A stretch of 64,000 bases of DNA from Humitalea sp050632385 (GTDB lineage Bacteria; Pseudomonadota; Alphaproteobacteria; Acetobacterales; Acetobacteraceae), in NCBI RefSeq assembly GCF_050632385.1, contig NZ_CP192599.1, positions 930,001-994,000 on the forward strand, read 5' to 3'. Positions within the stretch are counted from its first letter, which is position 1. Every line of letters begins with the position of its first letter. The notes beneath the pieces were generated by a model, which ran no database searches, was not told the DNA's origin, and saw nothing but the letters and a program-made list of their open reading frames with translations. This document shows positions 16,430-24,755 of the stretch, one piece after another. Position numbers and translations under genes: made by a program.

Positions 16430-16912
16430 ATGGACGTCAAACCACAGGATCAACACCGCTGGCTGCACCGTATGGTCGGCTCCTGGACCGTCGAGGGCGA
16501 ATGCTCCATGGGCCCCGGCGTGCCGACCGAAAGCACCACCGGGACCGAGACGGTGCGCTCACTCGGCGGGCTTTGGGTCATCGCCGAAGGGCGGGGCAAG
16601 ATGCCCGACGGCGGGGAGCCGCAGCATGTCATGACCCTTGGCTACGACCCCGAGAAGGGCGCCTTCGTCGGCAGCTTCATCGCCTCGATGGGGGCGATGA
16701 TGTGGGTCTACGACGGCCGGCTGGACACCGCGGCCCAGCGGCTGACCCTGGCCTGCGAGGGCCCCGATTTCGCCAATCCCGGCAAGCGGACGTCATTCCG
16801 CGACATCATCACCCTGCAAAGCGACGACGCGCGCACACTGACATCCGAGATGCAGGCGGCCGATGGCGCCTGGCACCAGATCATGACGGCGCGTTACCAC
16901 CGCATCGGTTGA
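16430..16912 (+). CDS. DUF1579 family protein
   Basis: A 160-residue protein with the DUF1579-type lipocalin-like pattern (LHRMVGSWTVEGECSMGPG at the start, then MTLGYDPEKGAFVGSFIASM). No signal peptide. Function is unknown; these genes often sit beside SRPBCC and VOC genes, as here. It has its own ribosome-binding site (GGGAG), 12 bases after the preceding stop. Confidence 0.8.
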   Translation: MDVKPQDQHRWLHRMVGSWTVEGECSMGPGVPTESTTGTETVRSLGGLWVIAEGRGKMPDGGEPQHVMTLGYDPEKGAFVGSFIASMGAMMWVYDGRLDTAAQRLTLACEGPDFANPGKRTSFRDIITLQSDDARTLTSEMQAADGAWHQIMTARYHRIG

Positions 16913-16925
16913 AGGAGGCACCGCG

Positions 16926-17387
16926 ATGATCGACACACCGCACCTGGCCGACGCCGCCGGCATGCAGACCGCGGCCATCCACCTGACCATCCCACGGGAC
17001 AAGATGCCCGAGGTCTTCGGCCCGGCCGTGGGCGAAATCCTGGCGACCTTGGCGGCGCAAGGGATCGACCCGGCCGGCCCCTTCTTCGCCCATCATTTTT
17101 CCATGACGCCGGGGGTCTTCGACTTCGCCCTCGGCGTGCCGGTCGAAACGCCGGTGCGGCCCGAAGGGCGCGTCGCCCCCGGGGAACTGCCGGCGATGCG
17201 CGTGGCGCGGACGGTGCATTACGGACCCTACGAAGGCCTGCCGGCATCCTGGGGCGCCTTCGATGCCTGGATCGCCGCGCAGGGGCTGAGCACCCGGCAG
17301 AACCTGATCGAACGCTATGTGGTGCATCCGAACGCCGACCCCGATCCCGCGGCCTGGCGCACCGAGTTGAACCGACCCCTGGCCTGA
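16926..17387 (+). CDS. GyrI-like effector-binding domain protein
   Basis: A 153-residue protein resembling the GyrI-like small-molecule-binding domain (AIHLTIPRDKMPEVFGPAVGEI, later VARTVHYGPYEGLPASWGAFDAW). It lacks a DNA-binding domain, so it would act as a binding protein or a hydrolase of the Cass2/GyrI type. It lies 13 bases after the DUF1579 gene, with GGAGG before the ATG, and belongs to the ArsR operon. Confidence 0.8.
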   Translation: MIDTPHLADAAGMQTAAIHLTIPRDKMPEVFGPAVGEILATLAAQGIDPAGPFFAHHFSMTPGVFDFALGVPVETPVRPEGRVAPGELPAMRVARTVHYGPYEGLPASWGAFDAWIAAQGLSTRQNLIERYVVHPNADPDPAAWRTELNRPLA

Positions 17388-17398
17388 CGGAGGCGACG

Positions 17399-18484
17399 AT
17401 GGCGACGCGTGTTCTCCTGCTGCTCGGTACCAAGAAGGGTGCCTTCATCCTGGACAGTGACGCGTCGCGCCGCGACTGGGCGCTGCGCGGCCCGTTCTGC
17501 GAAACCTGGCCCATGAACCACGTCGTGGCCGATCCCGACACTGGCACGATCTATGGCGGCGGCGGCAATGAATGGTTCGGCCCGGCGGTGTGGAAATCCA
17601 CCGATCTCGGCGCGACTTGGACGCATTCCAGCGCGGGCATCGCCTATCCCGCCGGCGAGACGGCGGTCAAAACCGTCTGGTCGGTCGCGACCGGTCCGGG
17701 CGGCGTGGTCTGGGCGGGCGTTGAGCCGGCGGGGCTGTTCCGCAGCGACGATGGCGGGGCCAGTTTCAGCCATGTCACCGGCCTGACCGAACATCCCACC
17801 CGCGCATCCTGGCAGCCCGGTGGCGGCGGGCTGATCCTGCACGGCATCGTGCCGCATCCCTCCGATGCCGAGCGGCTCTGGATCGCCGTCTCGACCGGCG
17901 GGGTCTTCGCCACGGAGGATGGCGGGGCCACCTGGGCGCCGCGCAACCACGGCACGCGCAATGACTATGCGCCGGAAGAAGAGCGTTACCCCGAGCACGG
18001 CCAATGCGTGCATGCGCTCGCCATGGCGGCGGGGATGCCGGATCGGCTCTACCAGCAGAACCACTGCGGCATGTACCGCAGCGACGATGGCGGGCGGCAG
18101 TGGACCAGTATCGAGGCGGGGCTGCCCTCCACCTTTGGCTTTCCCGCCGTGGCGCATCCGCGCGATCCCGACACGCTGTATCTGCTGCCGCTGAATGGCG
18201 ACCAGGCCGGGCGCTATGTGCCTGATGCCGCCGCGGCGGTCTGGCGCACGCGCGATGCCGGGGCCAATTGGCAGGCGCTGCGCCAGGGCCTGCCGCAGCA
18301 ACACGCCTTCATCGGCGTCCTGCGCCAGGCGATGGCGACCGATCGGCTGGACCCGGCTGGCGTGTACTTCGGCACCAGTGCCGGCGAGCTTTACGCCAGC
18401 GCCGATGAAGGCGAGGCCTGGACCTGCGTGGCAAAACACCTGCCGCCGATCCTGTCGGTCGAAACGCTGGTCGTCGATGACTGA
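17399..18484 (+). CDS. BNR/Asp-box repeat protein (sialidase/sortilin-like beta-propeller)
   Basis: A 361-residue cytosolic beta-propeller with at least five Asp-box-like repeats of the type S-x-D-x-G-x-x-W: STDLGATW, SDDGGASF, TEDGGATW, SDDGGRQW and TRDAGANW. Such proteins are often annotated as exo-alpha-sialidases, but the arginine triad and signal peptide of a secreted sialidase are not evident, so enzymatic activity is doubtful. GGAGG precedes the ATG. Its last eight bases overlap the MoaD/ThiS-like gene, suggesting a functional pair. Confidence 0.85.
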   Translation: MATRVLLLLGTKKGAFILDSDASRRDWALRGPFCETWPMNHVVADPDTGTIYGGGGNEWFGPAVWKSTDLGATWTHSSAGIAYPAGETAVKTVWSVATGPGGVVWAGVEPAGLFRSDDGGASFSHVTGLTEHPTRASWQPGGGGLILHGIVPHPSDAERLWIAVSTGGVFATEDGGATWAPRNHGTRNDYAPEEERYPEHGQCVHALAMAAGMPDRLYQQNHCGMYRSDDGGRQWTSIEAGLPSTFGFPAVAHPRDPDTLYLLPLNGDQAGRYVPDAAAAVWRTRDAGANWQALRQGLPQQHAFIGVLRQAMATDRLDPAGVYFGTSAGELYASADEGEAWTCVAKHLPPILSVETLVVDD

Positions 18485-18749
18485 CCCCGTCGTCATCCTG
18501 CTGCCCGATGCGCTGGTCCGGTTGTTTCCCGGATCGGCGCGGCGGGTCGAGGTGACGGCGGCGACGGTCGCGGAGGCCGTGGCGGCGCTGGATCGCCGCT
18601 GGCCCGGCATGGCCGACCGGCTGTGCGATTCCACCCCCGCCATCCGGCGGCACCTGAATATCTTTGTGGATGGCGACAAGGCGCGGCTGCACACGGCGCT
18701 GCGGCCCGGCGGCGAAATGATCGTGATGACGGCGATGAGCGGCGGTTAG
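18477..18749 (+). CDS. MoaD/ThiS-family beta-grasp protein
   Basis: A 90-residue ubiquitin-like protein ending in MSGG, the C-terminal Gly-Gly that MoaD and ThiS use as thiocarboxylate sulfur carrier or conjugation end. Other family marks are LFPGSARRVEVTAATVAEAVAALD and LNIFVDGDKARL. No MoaE, ThiG, E1-like enzyme or JAB protease gene is nearby. The eight-base overlap with the BNR-repeat gene argues for co-translation with it. Confidence 0.85.
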   Translation: MTDPVVILLPDALVRLFPGSARRVEVTAATVAEAVAALDRRWPGMADRLCDSTPAIRRHLNIFVDGDKARLHTALRPGGEMIVMTAMSGG

Positions 18750-18870
18750 GTCCAAACGCGGTCACGTATTCGTGGGCGTTACATGGCGAAACTGTGACAG
18801 ATGCTGGGGCGCCGCAGCATTGCTGCCATCCGCAAGGACATGCGACATTTCCGTTAACAATTGGTGGGTG

Positions 18871-18893
18871 TAAAATCTGCCAACAAATAAGGA
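18871..18893 (+). promoter_or_regulatory. -10-like element and ribosome-binding site before the unknown gene
   Basis: A TAAAAT box (5 of 6 match to the -10 consensus) lies at 18871-18876 in a local A+T-rich patch; the -35 position is poor (TTTCCG at 17-base spacing). An AAGGA ribosome-binding site at 18889-18893 lies six bases before the ATG at 18900. The gene therefore appears to be transcribed on its own, separately from the operon before it. Confidence 0.35.
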
Positions 18894-18899
18894 CGGCAA

Positions 18900-20090
18900 A
18901 TGGCGATCACTGTGACTAGCGCCCATTTCAAGACGATGACGGGCATCAAGACCGAGCGAAACTGGGCGACCGGCTTCCGCAAATCTTCCGGCAGCCTGAA
19001 CGCGATCTATGATGACCTGATCGCCCTCGAGGGGCCTGAATACACCAAGGTCGCGGCCCAGGATCGCTGGTTGTTGATGCTGTCGCTGGCCGGCAAGTGC
19101 CGCGTCTACCTGGACAAGAAGGAGCGGAAGGGGAAGGACCTGACCGAGCCGAAATACATCATCATCGATCGGCTGGAGGCGTCTTTGCTCGCCCAGGCCG
19201 CCAAGGAGCGCGGCAAGTCCGATGCCCTCGGCCAGAGGCTTCGGAACAACCAGAACCACGCGGGCGGCGCCGTGATGGGGCGCAACAACCCGGGCCACGG
19301 CAAGGTGGTCTTTGAACTGGCGCTGACGGGCGCCCTGCCGAATGGCAAGGTCGTCAATGGCCAGACGCTTTGGACCAAGGCCACCCAGGCCGGCGTGCAG
19401 CTGACCGGCGATGAAGCCCGCGACGCCTTCATCCTGCGGGCCTGGCTGAAGCAGATGGCGCGGTCGGGCCAGTTGGCGGCCCTGTCACTCGATCCGCTGG
19501 ACTATATGGATGAAACGCGGCGGATCAACGCCGAACTCACCTTCACGAGTACCCTGGTGCGGCAACGCGGCGCGCCGTTCAACACCTACGGCGGCTATAT
19601 CGAAGGCGAGGACAAGGCGGGCATGCTCGTGATCGCCGAGGACGGAACCTGGTATGGCAAGGAGGGGCCGTTCATCGGCAGCACCTTCCACCATTCCACC
19701 TTCATGTCCGGTGCGCCGGTCCTGCTTGCGGGCACGATCCGTTGCAACCAGGGAAAGCTGCTCTACATCAGCAACAACAGCGGCCACTACGCCCCCGACC
19801 TCGCGGCCTTGTTGAACGGCACGAAGAACCTGCAAGGTTGCGGTCTGGACCAGGCGGCCCGGCACGACGTGTCGATCGCCTTCGCCGATCACCAGCATTT
19901 CTTCGCGCCGAGGATGGCGACCTATCTCTTCCCCTATCGCCTCTTCATGAACAGGCGGGGCAATGTCCCCAATCCGGCGAACTACGTCGTCACCACGTCG
20001 TTCGACGAATATTTCTGGGCCAATCCAGGGGCGGCGCGGCCCAACCACCACGCCGGTGTCGGGGCGAAGGGTATTGTGACCTGGCCGTGA
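18900..20090 (+). CDS. Unidentified effector-like protein
   Basis: A 396-residue soluble protein without signal peptide or membrane segments. The N-terminal half is charged and helical in appearance. The C-terminal half has a conspicuous block, FHHSTFMSGAPVLLAGTI followed by ISNNSGHYAPDLAALL, then a His/Phe-rich HQHFFAP. This HHS-F...AG...SGHY.P layout recalls, from memory only, uncharacterised toxin or effector-like proteins. No name is justified. It is a single gene with its own -10-like element and ribosome-binding site. Confidence 0.75.
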   Translation: MAITVTSAHFKTMTGIKTERNWATGFRKSSGSLNAIYDDLIALEGPEYTKVAAQDRWLLMLSLAGKCRVYLDKKERKGKDLTEPKYIIIDRLEASLLAQAAKERGKSDALGQRLRNNQNHAGGAVMGRNNPGHGKVVFELALTGALPNGKVVNGQTLWTKATQAGVQLTGDEARDAFILRAWLKQMARSGQLAALSLDPLDYMDETRRINAELTFTSTLVRQRGAPFNTYGGYIEGEDKAGMLVIAEDGTWYGKEGPFIGSTFHHSTFMSGAPVLLAGTIRCNQGKLLYISNNSGHYAPDLAALLNGTKNLQGCGLDQAARHDVSIAFADHQHFFAPRMATYLFPYRLFMNRRGNVPNPANYVVTTSFDEYFWANPGAARPNHHAGVGAKGIVTWP

Positions 20091-20131
20091 GCGATGGGGT
20101 CCCGGGCCGCCTGGCCCAGGACGCCGCGCGA

Positions 20132-20932
20132 TTACTTCTCGACGAAGGCTTTTTCGATCACGAAGTGCCCCGGGGTATGGGCGGAGCCTTCGGCGAAGCC
20201 GTTGGCTTCCAGCCATGCCTTGGTATCGACCAGCATCTCCGGGCTGCCGCAGAGCATGAAGCGATCCCGCTCCGGCGACACCGGCGGCAGGCCGACCAGG
20301 CTGGCGCCGCGCCCGCTGTCCAGCAGGGTCGTGATGCGTTCCCGCAGCGGGAACTCTTCCCGCGTCACGGACGGCAGGTACAACAGGTTGCCGGCCACCA
20401 ATTCGCCCAGCAGCTCGTCGGCCGGCAGGGCCTCGATCTCCTGCCGATAGGCCAGTTCGGCGACCTGGCGGACCGTATGGCTCAGCACGACCTTCGGGAA
20501 ACGATCCCAGGTCGCGGGTTCGCGGATCACCGACATGAAGGGCGCGAGCCCCGTCCCGGTCCCCAGCAGCCACAGGTTCTGCCCCGGCAACAAATTGTCC
20601 AGCAGCAGGGTGCCCGTCGCCTTGCGCCCGATCAGCACGGTGTCGCCGACCTGGATATGTTGCAGGCGTGACGTCAGCGGCCCGTTCGGCACCTTGATCG
20701 ACAGGAACTCCAGCCCCTCGTCCCAGGGCGCCGACACCATCGAATAGGCTCGCAGCAGTGGCCGGCCATCGACCTTCAGCCCGATCATGGCGAATTGCCC
20801 GGCCAGGAAACGAAACCCCGGGTCCCGCGTACAGCGGAAGGTGAACAGCCGGTCCGTCCAGTGACGGACGTAGGTCACCGTCTCTTCGAGGAAGGGGGAG
20901 GGGGCGGGGGCTTTTGCTGCGGCTGCGGACAT
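20132..20932 (-). CDS. fpr: Ferredoxin-NADP+ reductase
   Basis: FAD-dependent oxidoreductase of 266 residues that moves electrons between NADPH and ferredoxin or flavodoxin. The FAD-binding RAYSMVSAPW motif is at about residues 61-70, the NADP-binding region starts at LLGTGTGLAPFMSVIR, and the C-terminal part carries MLCGSPEML. The C-terminal sequence HFVIEKAFVEK is typical of the bacterial subclass. The start at 20932 gives MSAAAAKAP; longer frames extend into sequence antisense to the GNAT gene. Confidence 0.92.
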   Translation of the reverse strand: MSAAAAKAPAPSPFLEETVTYVRHWTDRLFTFRCTRDPGFRFLAGQFAMIGLKVDGRPLLRAYSMVSAPWDEGLEFLSIKVPNGPLTSRLQHIQVGDTVLIGRKATGTLLLDNLLPGQNLWLLGTGTGLAPFMSVIREPATWDRFPKVVLSHTVRQVAELAYRQEIEALPADELLGELVAGNLLYLPSVTREEFPLRERITTLLDSGRGASLVGLPPVSPERDRFMLCGSPEMLVDTKAWLEANGFAEGSAHTPGHFVIEKAFVEK

Positions 20933-21013
20933 CTCATCGATATGCGGCCACTGTGACCGTGTTGCAACGCGGCAAGTCTGGACAGGGCCATGCGCCCGAC
21001 GCAGCGTCCGGGC

Positions 21014-21733
21014 ATGACCGACCAAACCTTCGACTCCTGGGGCAATCCCATCGGCCCCGAGGTGGACGCCACCCCGCGCCCGATCCCCGCCCGCGTGCCG
21101 CATCGTGGCGCGCTGATCGACCTGGAACCCCTGCATCCCCGCCACACCGCCGACCTGTGGCGGGCGGTGCAGGGCGATGACGCCGCCTGGTCGTGGATGG
21201 GCTACGGCCCCTTCGCGACCGAGGCGGCGCTGCGTGCCCGCATCGAAGCCTTCGCCGCCGCGCACGATCCGCTCGCCTGGGCCATCCGATCCCACCGCAG
21301 CGGCGCGATCGAGGGCTGGCTGACCCTGATGGATATCCAGCCGTATAACGCCGAGATCGAACTGGGCCACATCTGGCTCGGCCCCCGGCTGCGCCGCACG
21401 CGCGGAGCCACGGAGGCCATGTTCATCCTGATGCGCCATGCGATGGACGACCTGGGCTACCGCCGCCTGGTCTGGAAGTGCAACGCGTTGAACGCGGCGT
21501 CGCAGAACGCCGCGAAGCGCCTGGGCTTTTCGCCGGAAGGGGTGTTGCGGGCCAACCTTGTGATCAAGGGCCGCCGCCGCGACACGGCGATGTTCTCGAT
21601 CCTGGCCGAGGAATGGCCGTCCCGCCGCGATGCGATCCTGGCCTGGCTGGACGAGGCCAACATCGACCATTCCGGCGCCCCGCGCGACGGCCTGGCGGCC
21701 ATACGCCAGCGGTTGGTCGCGGCCGCAGCATAG
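21014..21733 (+). CDS. GNAT-family N-acetyltransferase, RimJ/RimL type
   Basis: A 239-residue acetyltransferase. The acetyl-CoA-binding region is seen around LGPRLRRTRGATEAMFILMRHAM, followed by WKCNALNAASQNAAKRLGF, which is typical of RimJ/RimL-type GNATs that modify protein N-termini or small amines. The start at 21014 (MTDQTFDSWG) matches relatives with a short leader before PRPIPAR. It is divergent from the ferredoxin reductase gene. Confidence 0.88.
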   Translation: MTDQTFDSWGNPIGPEVDATPRPIPARVPHRGALIDLEPLHPRHTADLWRAVQGDDAAWSWMGYGPFATEAALRARIEAFAAAHDPLAWAIRSHRSGAIEGWLTLMDIQPYNAEIELGHIWLGPRLRRTRGATEAMFILMRHAMDDLGYRRLVWKCNALNAASQNAAKRLGFSPEGVLRANLVIKGRRRDTAMFSILAEEWPSRRDAILAWLDEANIDHSGAPRDGLAAIRQRLVAAAA

Positions 21734-21816
21734 TCGTCACGGCCCCGTCACGCAGTCGCAACACCACATCGCTATCCCCCGGCCGCCCCACTTCGGGGCG
21801 TTCTCGGGGAGAGACC

Positions 21817-23190
21817 ATGCGCACCCTTCTGCTTGCCGCCGTCGCCAGCCTGGCGCTGACGGCCCATGCCCAGGCCGATCAGCAATTCCCGGCGACCCTT
21901 GCGGGCCACGCCATCCTGCCGGCCTTCACCATGGTCCTGCCGCCGGCCGATGCGCCGCGCGATGCGCTCGTCTCCGGCCGCTTCGCCGGCCCGGGCAACC
22001 TGCGTGTAGACCGCCCCGGCGCCACCCCGGGCACCACCGGCCCCGCGCCGGCCGGCCGCCCGACGGGCATCTCCTTCCCCTTCATCGGCCAGCCCGTGCA
22101 GGGATTTTCCGGCATCAAGCCGGTCGCCGGCGAGCCGGGTGCCTATTGGGTCCTGACCGACAACGGTTTTGGCAACCGCCGCAACAGCCCCGACGCGCTG
22201 CTGATGTTCCACAAGGTGCGTCCGGACTTCGCCGCGGGGACCGTCACCGTCGAACAGACCATCTTCCTGTCCGACCCCAACCGCCAGATCCCCTTCCGCA
22301 TCGCCTATGAAGGCAGCGACTCGCGCTACCTGACCGGCGCCGATTTCGACCCGGAGAGCATCCAGCCCGTCGCCGACGGCTTCTGGATTGGCGATGAATT
22401 CGGCCCCTATCTGATCAACATCGACCTGCAGGGCCGCGTGCGCCGCGTCGTCGAAACCCGCCTGGACGGGCAGCCGCTGATCGGGCCGGACCATCACAGC
22501 CTGCAGGTCGCAGCGACCCCCACCGCCGCCACCGGCTTCCGCGTTCGCCGTTCGGGTGGTTATGAGGGCATGGCCCTTTCGCCGGATGGCACCACGCTTT
22601 GGGCGCTGCTGGAACAGCCGCTCTTCACCGCCGGGTCTGACCAGGCCGAAGGCGCCTTCCTGCGCATGATCGAGTTCAACATCCCCCGTGGCGAATGGAC
22701 CGGCCGCTCGCTGCGCTACCGCCTGGAACCGGGTGCCACCGCGATCGGTGACTTCAACTTCATCGATGGCAACCGCGCCCTGATCATCGAGCGCGACAAT
22801 GGCGAGGGCCATCCCTCGCTCGCCTGCGCCGCCGGCCAGAACCCGCCGGGCTGCTTTTCCGGCCCCGCGCGGCACAAGCGCATCTATGTCGTCGACCTGT
22901 CCACGCCCGATGCCGATGGCTTCGTGCGCAAGGTCGGCCATATCGACCTGATGGCCATCGCCGATCCCCAAAACTTGGCCCGGACCCATGGCGACCGCGC
23001 CGCCTCCGTGCCGCGCACCACCTTCACCTTCCCGTTCTTCACGATCGAGGACGTGGCGATGATCGATGCGGACCACATCATCGTGGCGAACGACAACAAC
23101 CTGCCGTTCAGCGCCGGCCGCCACCTGACCCGCGCCGACGATAATGAGTTCATCATCCTTCGCGTGCCGGAACTATTGCGCGCACGCTAA
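21817..23190 (+). CDS. Exported phytase-like esterase domain protein
   Basis: A 457-residue secreted or periplasmic protein with a clear signal peptide (RTLLLAAVASLALTAHAQA). The mature part matches the esterase-like activity of phytase family, a beta-propeller-like domain (QGFSGIKPVAGEPGAYWVLTD, later GADFDPESIQPVADGFWIGDEFGPYL and GGYEGMALSPDGTTLWAL). Members may hydrolyse phosphate or carboxyl esters outside the cytoplasm. GGGGAGAG lies before the ATG, and a small hairpin (CGCCCCACTTCGGGGCG) lies 15 bases further upstream. Confidence 0.85.
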   Translation: MRTLLLAAVASLALTAHAQADQQFPATLAGHAILPAFTMVLPPADAPRDALVSGRFAGPGNLRVDRPGATPGTTGPAPAGRPTGISFPFIGQPVQGFSGIKPVAGEPGAYWVLTDNGFGNRRNSPDALLMFHKVRPDFAAGTVTVEQTIFLSDPNRQIPFRIAYEGSDSRYLTGADFDPESIQPVADGFWIGDEFGPYLINIDLQGRVRRVVETRLDGQPLIGPDHHSLQVAATPTAATGFRVRRSGGYEGMALSPDGTTLWALLEQPLFTAGSDQAEGAFLRMIEFNIPRGEWTGRSLRYRLEPGATAIGDFNFIDGNRALIIERDNGEGHPSLACAAGQNPPGCFSGPARHKRIYVVDLSTPDADGFVRKVGHIDLMAIADPQNLARTHGDRAASVPRTTFTFPFFTIEDVAMIDADHIIVANDNNLPFSAGRHLTRADDNEFIILRVPELLRAR

Positions 23191-23354
23191 TTCACGGACT
23201 CGCGTAAATGGCGGCGGCCGGGTTTCATCCGGCCGCCGTCTGGTTGCATCAGCCACGTTGCCATCGCGTGCCGATCCCGCCATCCTTGGACCCGTCTGAC
23301 AGCGCCGCGGCGATCCCCCCGCGTGCCTGGGGACCACAGGAGCGGCTTCCCACG

Positions 23355-24548
23355 ATGATGGACCAGACCGACCCCGTCGGCGCCTTCATGCCCGGCCCCC
23401 GGGTCAAGATGCCCGGTGCGCCCGAAGGCCCCATCGTGGGCCTCACCTTCGCGGTGAAGGACCTCTACGACGTCGCCGGCGTGGTCACGACCTACGGCAA
23501 TCCCGATTGGGCGCGCACGCATCCGCCCGCCACGGCCACCGCGCCCTGCATCATGGATCTGATCGCTGCCGGGGCGACCCTGGTCGGCAAGACCAAGACG
23601 GTCGAACTTGCCTACGGCCTGACGGGGGAGAATGTCTGGTACGGCACGCCCCTCAACCCGGCAGCGCCGGACCGTTTTCCAGGCGGGTCCTCCTGCGGCT
23701 CGGCCGCGGCGGTCGCGGGCGGTCTGGTCGATTTCGCGATGGGGTCGGACACCGGTGGGTCGGTTCGCATCCCCGCCTCCTACTGCGGCCTGTTCGGCAT
23801 TCGCCCATCCTGGGGCGCGGTGAACCTGACCGGCGCCTGTGGCCTCGGGCCATCCTTCGACACCGGCGGCTGGTTCGCGCGGTCGGCCGCGGTGCTGGCC
23901 CGGGTCGGCGGCGTCCTGCTGCCGCCGGGCGGGGAGGGCGCGCTCGGCCCCCTGCTGCGGGTGCAGGAAGCCTGGGTCAACGCCCTGCCTGGCGTCGCGA
24001 CGGCGCTGCAACCCGGACTGGCCGCGGCCGAACGGGTGCTCGGGCCGGCCCTGGCCATCCAGATCGCGCCCGAAGGCCTGTCCGCCTTCTACGACAACTT
24101 CCGTTGCGCGCAGGCGGCCGAAGCCTGGGCCACCCTCGGCGCCTGGGTCGAGGCGAACAAGCCGAGCTTCGGCCCCGGCGTGCAGGAACGCTTCGACACC
24201 GCGCGCGACATGCCCCCGGCACTCGCCGCACGCGGCCGCGCCTTCCGCGCGACCATGCAGGAACGGTTGCGCGCGCTGCTCGCCGGCGGCGCGGTCATGG
24301 CCTACCCGACCAGCCCCGCATCGGCGCTGCGGCTCGATGCCGATGGCGCGGTGCAACAGACCATCCGCGAAGCGACCATGGGCGTCACCGCCATCGCCGG
24401 CCTGGCCGGGCTGTGCGAGGTGACGATCCCCGTCGCCCGCCACGACGGCGCCCCGGTCGGATTGTCGCTGGTCGCCGCCCCGGGACGAGACCGCGCGCTG
24501 CTGGCGCTGGCGACGCGCGTCGCGGAGGAAGCGGGGCTGGCGGGTTAG
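23355..24548 (+). CDS. Amidase signature family protein
   Basis: A 397-residue amidase with the complete Ser-cisSer-Lys triad: Lys35 (FAVKDLYDV), Ser112 (GGSSCGSAAAVA) and Ser136 (GSDTGGSVRIPAS). It hydrolyses a carboxamide to acid and ammonia; the substrate is not evident. At under 400 residues it belongs to the short amidase subgroup and is not GatA, whose partner genes are absent. The first of two adjacent Met codons is taken as the start. Confidence 0.9.
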   Translation: MMDQTDPVGAFMPGPRVKMPGAPEGPIVGLTFAVKDLYDVAGVVTTYGNPDWARTHPPATATAPCIMDLIAAGATLVGKTKTVELAYGLTGENVWYGTPLNPAAPDRFPGGSSCGSAAAVAGGLVDFAMGSDTGGSVRIPASYCGLFGIRPSWGAVNLTGACGLGPSFDTGGWFARSAAVLARVGGVLLPPGGEGALGPLLRVQEAWVNALPGVATALQPGLAAAERVLGPALAIQIAPEGLSAFYDNFRCAQAAEAWATLGAWVEANKPSFGPGVQERFDTARDMPPALAARGRAFRATMQERLRALLAGGAVMAYPTSPASALRLDADGAVQQTIREATMGVTAIAGLAGLCEVTIPVARHDGAPVGLSLVAAPGRDRALLALATRVAEEAGLAG

Positions 24549-24660
24549 GCCGCGCCGTAGAGCAAGCTGTTCGTCCGCCGCGATGGCGACCAGGGCCATC
24601 GCGGCAATCATCCGGCACCGGACGGCCATGTCGGGAACAATCGTGACCAGGCCTTCCACC

Positions 24661-24689
24661 TTGACAACATCGTGCCCGGTTTATCTGAT
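24661..24689 (+). promoter_or_regulatory. Sigma-70-like promoter for the histidine kinase gene
   Basis: A perfect TTGACA (24661-24666) is separated by exactly 17 bases from TCTGAT (24684-24689, 4 of 6 match). This is the best-looking housekeeping-type promoter in the window. It lies in the 207-base space before the sensor kinase and would give a leader of about 60 bases. Confidence 0.6.
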
Positions 24690-24755
24690 CGGTGTCCAAT
24701 AGCGCCCTGGCAGAACCTGACGACGGCTTTGCCATAGCCAATGACAGGAGACGGG

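Noticed and set aside
17399..18484. Secreted sialidase
   Set aside because: Asp boxes are present, but there is no signal peptide and no clear arginine triad, so only a beta-propeller call is justified.
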